From contig NC_016489.1 in assembly GCF_000227115.2 (NCBI RefSeq), forward strand, positions 1 to 64,000: a stretch of DNA of 64,000 bases, in the 5' to 3' direction. The stretch is from Naumovozyma dairenensis CBS 421 (lineage: Eukaryota > Ascomycota > Saccharomycetes > Saccharomycetales > Saccharomycetaceae). Numbering within the stretch: position 1 is the first letter of the stretch; every line of letters starts with the position of its first letter. Below, piece after piece: positions 1-10,300 of this stretch. Under the pieces are notes generated by a model that did not search any database, had not been told where the DNA came from, and worked only from the letters and a program-made list of their open reading frames with translations. The translations under genes were made by a program, and so were the position numbers.

Positions 1-144
1 TTGACGGACTTACGAACAGGCACTATACTGCACTATGAAAAACGAAAATGCTCAATAACAGACACTCCAAATATATTAAAGGCTCATTAGAGAGAGTAAA
101 TCACGGGCATTCAGGAAATATAGTTGTGGAATCTCCAAGTTGAA
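1..144. repeat. Direct repeat, copy 1 (left end of tandem subtelomeric unit)
   Basis: This block matches positions 5656-5799 in the same orientation, with about 4 mismatches in 144 bases. Similarity drops sharply after base 144 but continues weakly to about 550 (partner about 6200). The true left boundary is unknown because the window begins inside the repeat. It lies downstream of the 3' end of the first helicase gene, as the partner lies downstream of the second, so it marks the boundary of a tandem Y'-like unit of about 5.65 kb. Bases 145-654 otherwise hold only degenerate repeat sequence and no convincing gene. Confidence 0.9.
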
Positions 145-654
145 TACCGCATTTTTAGTAAGTCAAAGTATTTCCCAGCTATTGTAAGCCCAACGTAGCA
201 TCAAGTACTAATCAACAAAAACAAACATTCAAGAACTGATACCCTATGCCATCAGACTAGCCAATATTCCCTACAAAATGAAGTAGTTGCTATAATCAAA
301 GGTCTTTATTTGGAACTTCCACGGTCATGTGTTCATTTAGTTGTAACATCAAATTACAAAATTCAATATGTGAAGAACCATTACCTAGACATGAACTATC
401 GTATAACATAAGACAAAAACCAATTAATAAAGCATAACCAAATCTTAAATTCGAAACTAGCAATGATATTGATACAGTTATAGTCATTTTTGAAATATAC
501 CGAAAATTGACACTTTGGACAATAACGTAATAACATCTAAGTTTCATCAACTTTGTCGCTGTTGATCAGCTTATAAATAATTATTTAATAACTGAAAATA
601 AGAGTTATAATTAAAGATTTTTTTCTATTATATACATCTATTTCTAAAAACATG

Positions 655-3600
655 TTAAAAATTGGACCATTTCCAATACATTGCACCAATAACTTGATAT
701 AACGGCCTACTTTGGTCATGAGGAAATGTCACCTTCAACTTTTGGAGCTGTAACCAATGACTAAAAAAACCAACGGTGGGTAAGTCTGGGAATACTCTGT
801 AAACTAATGCTCTAAACTCTTCATTGTGAAAGATAGCAAATTGCATCATGATATATAGTTTCTGTTCTACTTTCACGGACGGAGCCTTTTTAGGTAAATT
901 CCTACCAATATATTCCTTCCTGGAATTGAAATCTTTGTTTTGGTCATAACCTACCATAAATTCAAGATAATCGAAACCTATAGCATCCAATAAATAGTCA
1001 ATCCTACCGCCATGTTGAATAACAAAAGCGTACCTCCCGTACCTGCTACTCCCAACTCTTCTTAGAGCTACAATCCTCTCATCAAATGACGACTCTGACA
1101 CAATGGACCATAACTCAGGCAATGTTAGCGTACTCCTCTTTGTAGAAAAGAAAGAGATTATATCTAACTTACGATTGAGTAATGATTCCCACATTATGTT
1201 GTATGTGCTGGTCATCTGTCCGTCATGTTTGAACACTCTTTCTGGGTAGCGTAACCTTCGGAAACCAATCATTGCGGTATAGAATTTGGACAATTTAGCT
1301 TCCACTAATTTTTTCATACTTACCTTATTTGTGACAAATTGTATCAAAACCCTGTGTAACCCACCATCTAAAATATTCCTCTTCACTCCATCAAACGATC
1401 CACCTGGTAAAACCGACTTATACAACAGCAACACTTCAAGACCGATTTTGCGGATACTAATTTGACTATCTTTCCAGCAAACACATCCTTCCACTTTTTC
1501 ACCAAGGCACTTGTAGCAAGTTTGAGCTGCACTTTTCAAAGGAAAATCAAAGTAGCTTTCTCCTACCCCATAAAAATGTAAGTATTTGATAGCCTCTTGT
1601 GGCAGTCCCGAAAAATCAAAAACATTAGTACAATTTCCAAACAAACTTTGTAGTATATCTTTTGTTGTATTCATTCTTCTTCTTTTGGGTGCCAGTTGCA
1701 ACTCCCCTCCTCTTGGTACTTGCGGATGCAAAGTGTTAATGGTTAGTTCAATATTCGCTGGTTCGATGGTATTGGCCATGGTTGGTTCCACTTCAATGGT
1801 TTCAATTCCTCCATCATTCTCCTCATTGGTAGTCGTTTCCACATTTAAGGTGTAGTCAGCCATATTTTTCAGTTCTTGGGTAATATTAACATCATTACCA
1901 CAACATAATTGATGGCCGATATTGGCTAGACCATAAAATTTGGAAACTTGGTTGGTGATGCACTTCTGGGGATCAACTTGTTGCTTGTCATCTTCACATA
2001 CACTTCTCCTGGTCCAATACGTATAACACAACCCACCTTGACGTAATCTCCCAGCAGTTTGAATATATTCTCCAACAGAAGGCAAATAATCAACAATAAG
2101 TACCATTTTCACCTCAGGTATGTCAATACTTTCTGAGACCAATTTTGTGCCAATCAGAATTCGTTTTGAAGAATCCTGAATGAAGTCCTGTAGTTTTTTT
2201 AACTTAACTTCGGTAGGCAAATCCCCATGGACCCAAATTGAATCACAAAAAGTAACGGCACCTAATAACTCTACGGTTGATTTCTCCCTGCAAACGATAA
2301 TTACTTTAGTATCGTCAGCATAGGTTAGAAATTTGGTAACAACATATTTAACCTTTTGAACAATAGCATCGTGGTCATCAAAATAATCAAAAGTTTTGAC
2401 GACATTAACCAACGGAACTGAGGTGACATAATTATAATAGAAAACCCCAGACCCAGTAATGTTCGTAGTTAAAGAATCACCAACGCCAATGAAGCGCAAC
2501 CCTTCTTTCATTAGGTTTTTACCTGCTGTTCCCGTCATACAAATTAGTTTCCAAGATAATGAAAAATTTATATCAGGGATAGATTTAAACGTGGAGCCAC
2601 GGTAGGATTGTTCAGTGACAAGATTATGAAACTCGTCAATTACAACCATACCTAAGAGAATATTCTGATATAATGTGTACCAGTCATTCATCATGGTGAT
2701 AAAATTATCTGATGCCAGGTCGCTGAAAGTACCGACATACACATTACACCTGAAATCCCCTTCGGCAACAGCAGGACCATTAGCAAATAAACTCTTAACA
2801 GCACCATAAGTTAAACCACCAGTAGACAATCTCAACCTCATATTGGTCTCAAGAGCAACATATGGAACAAAAACAAAGGATATGACATGGCTATGTTGTT
2901 GAGCAACAGCAACCAAAGGGAGTTGAATTAAGGCAGTTTTACCATACCCTGGAAGAGCTTGGATGGGAAATAGATGGGTTTCAGAAGCGTATATTTCCAT
3001 AGCACAATCAGATTGACCTTCACGGAACTTGAAATCTTTACCGTACACCTTCTCCCCACTACGATACAGATCTCTAAGGGATCTAGTTAAAGGAAAACCT
3101 CTTTTCTGACCGTTGGTTAAACCTTCTGCTTCTACCAACTCATCCTTTCCATAACCAAAACCTAACCATGCATGCCAAGCAGCTATAACCTTAATTGCAA
3201 AGATAATTTCAACAGTAGTCATACCAGCAGCAGCCCGTGAGTGGTCAACACCATAAACAGACGTTCCTGTAGCAGCAGAATGACCTGCCAGATTTTCCTT
3301 TGTGGCCATGGTGGTAACATCTTCACCATCAGCTTCTACATAATTCCTCAACAGAGAAACCATACCATGACGCATCTCACGAAAACCTAACCTCATATGG
3401 GAATCAACTTTGGACGGATATATTTTGAGAAAAGCGGCGAATTGTCTATAATTGATAAGAGTACCTGCAGCAGGGTCCACAAATAGAAAGGATTGGAGTA
3501 TATTGTCTGTGAACTCTAATGATGACATTTCAAGACCATCAGCTGGCCTGGCAACATCTATCTCTCTAATATCTTCACTGTCGTCATCATCTAATTCACC

Positions 3601-5370
3601 AAATAAATCACAATTCATACCATCAAAATCAGCACCAAGTTGGGAACGTAGGATGAGACGAAGAACCACAACATAGTAAAACATATAGTCTGATGTCATC
3701 TTGTCCAATACTTTATAACTTCTTTTACCATCTCCACTTTTAGAATATTGGGTAATTATTTCAATACATCTTGATACTGGATCGACAAAAAGATTACGTT
3801 GATTACCAGCATACTTAAGTACCAGCATTTCAGGAAAACGATATGGCCCACCAGCAGAAAAGTACACCATCCACATGATACACACACCCATTTCGGTAAT
3901 CTTCTTGATGATGGATTCCTTATCAGGTGCACATGTTGGTTTCAATGAAGGACAGATTCTTTGTAAAATAAATGAAGGGAATAACAATAACATCGAAACT
4001 TTGGGAACATTTCTATTTTCGTTCATGATAGCATGGCGAGAGTTCAATACGCAGTCAGCAGCCGCAGATACTGGCAGCAAGTTGTCGTAAAACTCCCTAA
4101 TATCGTTAAGGTTTTTTTCAAAACAGTTCTTTACATCATTATAAAAGACTTGGATGTAAGCTTTCGAAAACTTCTTGGAAGAGATCAGAACAGCATCTGG
4201 AGGAACTACTTTGGTGTTGAATTTCTTGTAATCTTGGTAAGCTTGGACAACTCTATGATAAATATTTGAAGTCCAGTTCCAAGATTCACTTACGTTTCTG
4301 TTGAAGAACATATCGTCGGCATTAGTGTCCAAAGAAGTGGTGACACGAACTAAGATACCGTAAGTGGCAAAGGCTTTAACACCATCAAAAAATTCACGAT
4401 ACGCATTGATTTTATGAACAACAGGAATTTCAGAAGTCAAACTAGTCCAATTGAAACAACAAACTCTCATCATGAGGATCCACAAAGCCGAATAATCACT
4501 GTCGGAGTGAACTGCATATAACCAGCTACTAACGGAATTGGCATCTTCAATAACATATTCGGGAATTGCAACGGTTGTAGCAAATGACAATCTATCTACA
4601 ATTTTGGCTAGGAATAAAAATGGTGCAACTAATCTAGCATACTTCTCTCTTGTTTCTTTCTTATAACTCCTTGGAAACGCTTCTCCTGAGGTGGGGTTAA
4701 CATAGGAATGGTGGATGTTTCTACGATGGTATAATCTTCTTACTTCGGGGTACCACGCAGAAAAGGCTCCTGAAGATAAATTTTCCATTTCAATTTTGTA
4801 AGCATGGAAAGACCGTAATAATTGTAAGTCAGCTTCATTAAACTTAATTTCTCCTACACACATTTCTTGTTCAAAGAAACTGGAGTCTCTTGATTGAATA
4901 ATATCTCTGGATATAGTGACGTTCAGGAAAGATTGGATATTATCAGTATCATTTTTATAATACAGGTATTTATTAGGTAATCCTTTAAGGCGAATAGGAA
5001 TGACTGAGTAGGTTTGAGATTCGGAGATGTCTTTTTTGGAAGTTCTTGAATTCACTGATTTAAAGCCTTCGTTAGTAGGATAGAACTTTTTTTCAATAGT
5101 GGTACAATTTTCAAACAACAAATGGCTGTTATGTGGAATCAATTCTGAGTTTGGATATTCAGTATGATAGCTAGTGATATCAAATAGGCGATCTTTATAG
5201 TTTGATACCATGGTGATTTCTTTGTTAGTTAACTTCCAGGTTGAGGTTTCATAATTCTTAATAACTTTCTTGGTAACATTGTTTTCACTGGTTTCAACCA
5301 TAACAAAGAAGCCATCAACAATACTGATGCGATCAGAAACATTAATACTTTGGCTATTCAAGTCTGACAT
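655..5370 (-). CDS. Subtelomeric SF2 helicase with N-terminal tyrosine-recombinase-like domain (copy 1)
   Basis: 1571 residues, ATG at 5370. The C-terminal half is a superfamily 2 helicase: Walker A GYGKT (K811), DEFH box (D912-E913), GTKLVSESIDIP (motif V, about 1080) and QTAGRLR (motif VI, about 1108). A C-x2-C-x8-C-x-C-W zinc-ribbon-like motif follows (about 1290-1310). The N-terminal half carries a tyrosine-recombinase signature: GPYRFPEML (R511), a lysine-rich hairpin (about 543-555), REMRHG (R664, R667) and GHSAATGTSVY (H697, Y706, spacing 9 as in Xer and lambda Int). The usual HxxR histidine is replaced by R664. Subtelomeric position resembles Y' helicases and fungal telomere-linked helicases. 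The reading frame is intact, so it may be active. The recombinase assignment is inferred from motif layout; the helicase assignment is secure. Confidence 0.85.
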   Translation of the reverse strand: MSDLNSQSINVSDRISIVDGFFVMVETSENNVTKKVIKNYETSTWKLTNKEITMVSNYKDRLFDITSYHTEYPNSELIPHNSHLLFENCTTIEKKFYPTNEGFKSVNSRTSKKDISESQTYSVIPIRLKGLPNKYLYYKNDTDNIQSFLNVTISRDIIQSRDSSFFEQEMCVGEIKFNEADLQLLRSFHAYKIEMENLSSGAFSAWYPEVRRLYHRRNIHHSYVNPTSGEAFPRSYKKETREKYARLVAPFLFLAKIVDRLSFATTVAIPEYVIEDANSVSSWLYAVHSDSDYSALWILMMRVCCFNWTSLTSEIPVVHKINAYREFFDGVKAFATYGILVRVTTSLDTNADDMFFNRNVSESWNWTSNIYHRVVQAYQDYKKFNTKVVPPDAVLISSKKFSKAYIQVFYNDVKNCFEKNLNDIREFYDNLLPVSAAADCVLNSRHAIMNENRNVPKVSMLLLFPSFILQRICPSLKPTCAPDKESIIKKITEMGVCIMWMVYFSAGGPYRFPEMLVLKYAGNQRNLFVDPVSRCIEIITQYSKSGDGKRSYKVLDKMTSDYMFYYVVVLRLILRSQLGADFDGMNCDLFGELDDDDSEDIREIDVARPADGLEMSSLEFTDNILQSFLFVDPAAGTLINYRQFAAFLKIYPSKVDSHMRLGFREMRHGMVSLLRNYVEADGEDVTTMATKENLAGHSAATGTSVYGVDHSRAAAGMTTVEIIFAIKVIAAWHAWLGFGYGKDELVEAEGLTNGQKRGFPLTRSLRDLYRSGEKVYGKDFKFREGQSDCAMEIYASETHLFPIQALPGYGKTALIQLPLVAVAQQHSHVISFVFVPYVALETNMRLRLSTGGLTYGAVKSLFANGPAVAEGDFRCNVYVGTFSDLASDNFITMMNDWYTLYQNILLGMVVIDEFHNLVTEQSYRGSTFKSIPDINFSLSWKLICMTGTAGKNLMKEGLRFIGVGDSLTTNITGSGVFYYNYVTSVPLVNVVKTFDYFDDHDAIVQKVKYVVTKFLTYADDTKVIIVCREKSTVELLGAVTFCDSIWVHGDLPTEVKLKKLQDFIQDSSKRILIGTKLVSESIDIPEVKMVLIVDYLPSVGEYIQTAGRLRQGGLCYTYWTRRSVCEDDKQQVDPQKCITNQVSKFYGLANIGHQLCCGNDVNITQELKNMADYTLNVETTTNEENDGGIETIEVEPTMANTIEPANIELTINTLHPQVPRGGELQLAPKRRRMNTTKDILQSLFGNCTNVFDFSGLPQEAIKYLHFYGVGESYFDFPLKSAAQTCYKCLGEKVEGCVCWKDSQISIRKIGLEVLLLYKSVLPGGSFDGVKRNILDGGLHRVLIQFVTNKVSMKKLVEAKLSKFYTAMIGFRRLRYPERVFKHDGQMTSTYNIMWESLLNRKLDIISFFSTKRSTLTLPELWSIVSESSFDERIVALRRVGSSRYGRYAFVIQHGGRIDYLLDAIGFDYLEFMVGYDQNKDFNSRKEYIGRNLPKKAPSVKVEQKLYIMMQFAIFHNEEFRALVYRVFPDLPTVGFFSHWLQLQKLKVTFPHDQSRPLYQVIGAMYWKWSNF

Positions 5371-5655
5371 GATTCCTTGGTGTCTTTATATTGAAAGGTA
5401 CTTCTGTTTGCGTTGTGTAAATAAGTGTTCTTTACATCTTCTTTGTGTTGCGTCTTATAAAATTTGCTAATTTTCGTTGTTGAAAAACTAAAAATTTTAA
5501 CGTGAACACATACAAACATAAAGAACACGTATGAACAACTACAGACAGAGACAAAACAAACAAAATAAAAGCAAATGAAAGATTAATACAAGGAAATCTG
5601 GTCTACTCGAACCGGGCTATCCGTATATACTGATAACTTTTTGTGATAATGAAAA

Positions 5656-5799
5656 TTGACGGACTTACAAACTGGCACTATACTGCACTATGAAAAACGA
5701 AAATGCTCAATAACAGACACTCCAAATATATTAAAGGCTCGTTAGAGAGAGTAAATCACGGGCATTCAGAAAATATAGTTGTGGAATCTCCAAGTTGAA
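5656..5799. repeat. Direct repeat, copy 2
   Basis: About 97% identical to positions 1-144, same orientation, offset 5655. It begins roughly 285 bases upstream of the first helicase start codon. Similarity outside this core decays quickly: 5800-6200 is recognisably related to 145-550 but with many changes. The short high-identity core, against strongly diverged neighbouring sequence, suggests recent homogenisation or a functional site such as a recombination junction. The leader 5371-5655 holds no gene. Confidence 0.9.
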
Positions 5800-6019
5800 A
5801 ACTGCGTGTGCAGTAATTCGGAGTAATCGGCACTTTTTGTTAGCCCCTATTATTTACGACCAAGAACTACTGGACGAAATCAAACATTCAGAAACTGGTA
5901 CTCTCCATCGTGATACTAGTCTATATTCCCTACAAAATGAAGTAGTTCCTACAATCCCAGCTCTTTGTTTGCAACTTCCACAGCCATCTGTCGTTTTTGG
6001 TGTGACATAAAAATGGAAA

Positions 6020-6520
6020 ATTTAATATATGACCAACCATGGACCAGGAACAAACTATATTTTAATACAAGACAATACCCAATTAATACATCATATACTG
6101 GCTTTAACTTCCCAACTAGCACCAATATTGACATGGTTATGGTCATAATTGGTGTGTGGCAAAAACTGACACTTTGACCGACGATATCTGACAAACCAGG
6201 GATGATGGATAAACTGTATTATACCAAAAGATGAGCATAATTATAGACAACATAATGAGACCTTAACTTCTGAACTACCATCCACATGGACCATGTTATG
6301 ACCAATAATGGTGAAATGTTGATAATTTAATTTTGAACAACTAATATATTAACAATCAAACATTATCGATGGACCATATTATTCTATAATGGAATACCAA
6401 TACAAACAAGCATATTAAATCTATTACTTCGAAACTACGACTAATATTGGTCGAGTTATTGGTGTTGGTAATTCTGAGAAATTTTGAAAAATTAATATTT
6501 TGTGAACCATTCTATTATAT
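6020..6520. repeat. Degenerate tandem repeats of about 150 bp
   Basis: At least three imperfect units can be aligned by eye (about 6030-6180, 6200-6350, 6365-6520). Each contains variants of GATGGACCAT, then an A+T-rich stretch, then ACTTCNNAACTA, then a GACATGGTTATG/CCAATAATGGTG-like end. The first unit is also present, diverged, at about 350-550. No coding capacity. The stretch 6520-7070 is A+T-rich with no feature I can support. Confidence 0.55.
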
Positions 6521-7070
6521 TAAATGATACTATACTATGTGGTAATATGCCATTAAAACTGTATTTTAAAATAATAAAACATTAGTAAACTATTATTATT
6601 TGCAGGGATACAGCCACAACAAGGGGTCATCTACTAATCATCATAACTTCATACCTAGTAAGGGGAAATATGTTTTTATAGGTTTATAATAATGTACAAT
6701 CTACAACTATATACATTTTAAATATCATGATTACATGTTTAAGAATAAACTACAAGATATATATCAGAAATGTCCAAAATTTGTTTATTTTTGATTATTA
6801 ATTATATTATATATCTTAAATATACTTGTTTAACGAAATTGTTATATATTGGTAACCTATATTAAACAAAAACCGGGAATTCCAGAAACTCTCTTTCAAT
6901 TCTTCAATATTAGCTATACAGATCTCCTTTCCAACTATGTTACTCTGCGATAAATTCTGATCATGACAATGTAATAATATTGATAGGTAACCACTATAAC
7001 TTTGGAAAATACTTACGATCGAACTTTCATCAGACTTCCGATAAGATCATTGTGTCCACATAATTGTTAC

Positions 7071-7201
7071 CTGTTCGAATCCCATGGGTGGCAAGTAGGA
7101 TTTACCATTTGATGTCTGTTCGAATCCCATAGGTGGCAAGTAGGAATTACAATTGTCACAAGTAGGAATTACAATTGTAACAAGTAGGAATTACAATCCG
7201 C
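7071..7201 (+). repeat. B-box-like words and 22-bp direct repeats
   Basis: Two copies of a unit starting CTGTTCGAATCCCAT (7071 and 7116) each contain GTTCGAATC, an exact match to the RNA polymerase III B-box core. They run into three 22-bp repeats of the type CAAGTAGGAATTACAATTGT with GTAGG starting at 7140, 7162 and 7184. Isolated GGAATTACA words recur near 7310-7380. No tRNA cloverleaf can be folded: the bases flanking the T-loop-like word do not pair. These may be tRNA-derived debris or TFIIIC-type sites. Confidence 0.6.
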
Positions 7202-7248
7202 GAAGATAGTGCAAGAAAAAGCCGCTTTGGTGAGGCGCTAACAGTGTA

Positions 7249-7258
7249 ACACCCATAC
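7249..7258 (+). promoter_or_regulatory. Candidate Rap1 site
   Basis: ACACCCATAC matches the first ten positions of the Rap1 consensus ACACCCATACATT. It lies just beyond the 3' end of the second helicase gene inside a subtelomeric repeat region, where Rap1 sites are expected. Single short match, so tentative. Confidence 0.35.
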
Positions 7259-7393
7259 CGCGAAAAACTAAACTGTCAAGATTTTTTCGGGATGTCTGGG
7301 TTCTAGAAGGAATTACATGGCGGACAAGGAGGAATTACAATTTTCAAAAAACACACCTTAAGCGCGCCTAGTAGGAATTACATGAAAACAAGC

Positions 7394-10300
7394 TTAACTA
7401 TGTAAAAACAGGAGGAAATGCGTAATGTGCAAAAACGTGTCCTCCCACATCATATTATAACACCTTGTCATGACCATATCATTGCTAAACAACTCACCAG
7501 GCACCGGTAACTTAGGTTTGCTAACAATAATTTCACAAAATTTGGCTAGAACACTAGTCTTGAATTTATCAAGTAAAATAGATTTCGAACGACCATATTT
7601 CAACATGACAGCATGGAGGCCCCTATCGAGGCAATGCTTCCTCACACCATCAAATTCTTTTTCTGACATGATCATTTTCAACAACAAAATAAACTCAAAC
7701 CCAAATCTTCTCACCTTAGCAGGACCAAGTTCCCAGCAGACACATCCACCATCTTTAGCACCAAGACAATCAGGACAAGGATTCTCAACAACAGACAAGG
7801 GGAAATCCAAACAACTTTCATTCAAACCATAAAAAAATAATTGTGAACAGAGTTTGGATGGAATTCCAATAAATTCAAATACATTCTTAGCAGAACCAAA
7901 AAGACCATTAATCTCGTCTTTCATGGATATTATTCTTCTTCTTTTATTAGGACCATGATCAAACGGTAAAAGGACAATTCTTGGGGTAGGCAATATTTCA
8001 TCACTATTATTATTATTATCATCATTTATACTATCCTCATTCACCAATCCACGACTACTATTTTCCAAATTATCAGGCATATCTACCTCATTACTTAAAC
8101 CTGGAAAACTACTATCATTAGAAGTAATAAAATTATCAGATTGATCCATATCTGGACCCAAATCCTCAAACACAGAAGACTCATTAGCAGAAGAAAATGA
8201 ATGAACATTACCAACATGTTCAGAATCACCAATACTAGCACCCACTTCCACAACTCTTGGACGACCATCACCATTCAAATAATGATACATATTAGCAACA
8301 TCTTCTGGGATATTATGATGATGACCACAACATAAATCATGACCGTCGTAATTCAGATCATAAAATTTGGATACCTGTTTAATAATGCAAACATCTGGTC
8401 TCACTGAACTTGTCTGAACACTTCTCTTGGTCCAATAGGAAAGACATACCCCACCTTCACGCAACCTACCTGCCGTCTGGATATACTCCCCAATTGATGG
8501 AAGGTAATCAAGCATTATCACCAACTTGACTGCTTTGATATCAATACCCTCTGACACCAACTTCGTCCCTATCATTATTCTGCATTTCTCATCCTCAATA
8601 AATCTTCTTGATTTCTTAATCTTCTCTTCAGATGGTAAATCCCCATGAACCCATTCAGAATCTTGCCTGAAATACAACTTCTCAACAGTAACCTTCTCCT
8701 TGCAAACAATAATCACCTTGGACTTGGTATCATACTCCATGAATCTATCTACCAACTTTTCCACCTCAGTCTCTGCCACAGTAGATCTTTCAAAAACTTG
8801 GAACTTCTTCACAATATTCTTGAGAGGAATTTGATTAACCAAATCAAAGTACAAGATTCTGTTCTTATTGGACACCATCGACGTACACATCTCCTTGTCA
8901 TAACCAATAAATTTCATAGGTTTGACCATACCCTTTTCACCAGCAGTACCTGTCATCACCACCACCTTCCAAGCAAGATTAAAGTTAATCTCAGGAATCA
9001 ATCTAAAAGATTGTCCACGGTACGATTGTTCAGTCTCTAAGTTGTGAAACTCATCAATGACAATCATACCTAGAATACACTCTTGATATATATTGTACCA
9101 ATTATTGACCAACCGGACAAAATTCTCAGAACCTAAATCGTTAAAGGTGCCAACGTAAACATCACAAAACAAATTCTTCTCTTCAACAGCTGGACCATTA
9201 ACAAACAGATCCTTGAGAATACCACAGTTGATACCACATGAAGATAGTCTGAGCTTCATATTCGATAGCAAACAAACATAAGGGACAAACACAAATGAAA
9301 CAGTCTTTTGTTCACCATAAGATAGTGCAACCAAAGGAATCTGAAACAGAGCAGTTTTCCCAAAACCTGGAAGAGCTTGGATAGGGATGATCTGAGTGCC
9401 TGATAAATAAATTTCCACAGCAACATCAAATTGACCTTCTCTGAATTGAAATTCCTTACCATACAACTTCTTACCGGCAACAAACAAATCTTTGATAGAC
9501 CCATTTGATGAAAAGTATTTCTTGACACATGCATTCTTAGCTACAGCAGACTCACCTTCTTCTTTTTCTTTGCCATAACCAAGCCCCAACCAATTCTGCC
9601 AGGCACTATTGATTAAGGAAGCGTATTTCTCCTCCAACGACGCATCCGACCCAGTACCAGTTTCAACATCATTGGCATACACAGATTGACCTGTAGCCGC
9701 AGAATGACCAGCCAACCTCTCCTTCATGTTCATCACTTCGAAACTCTCACCCTCTACTTTAACGTATTCCCTAATAAGCTTGATCATCCCGTGCCTCATC
9801 TCTCTGAAGGAGAGCCTGGAGGTTCCACTAATTGATGCAGGGTACAGTTTCATAAACGCAGCAAACTTGCTATAATTCATCAACGAATGTGACACGCAAT
9901 CAACAAATACAAAGGAGTTTAACACAATCTTTGAGTATCTAACCGGATCCCAGTCTTCCTCCGATTCACCATTACCAACAGATCTTGACAGATAATTTCT
10001 TAACAAATACTGTTCCGCCACTGTATTAGTATCTTGGAATAAATCCTTGCTCATACCATCATAGTTCTCACCCATGGAGTGTTTCAATACAGCCCTTGCA
10101 ACAAAAATATAATAAAACAAATAGTCAGACGTTTGTTTATCCAACGTCTTGCACAAGTATTCCTCACGTCTTGTCTTGGAATATGAAGTGATGATTTCCA
10201 AACATCTGGTTTCTGGATCGATAAATAAGTTTCTGTTGTTACCAGCGTATTTCAAAATAACCATGTCAGGAAAACGATAAGGACCAGTAGCAGAAACGTA

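Noticed and set aside
296..550. Open frame of 84 codons, minus strand, and its counterpart 5949-6194
   Set aside because: Both lie in degenerate repeat DNA; the two translations share position but frames are not preserved beyond repeat similarity.
7071..7152. Possible tRNA genes because of GTTCGAATCC
   Set aside because: T-stem bases do not pair and no A-box, anticodon arm or acceptor stem is present.
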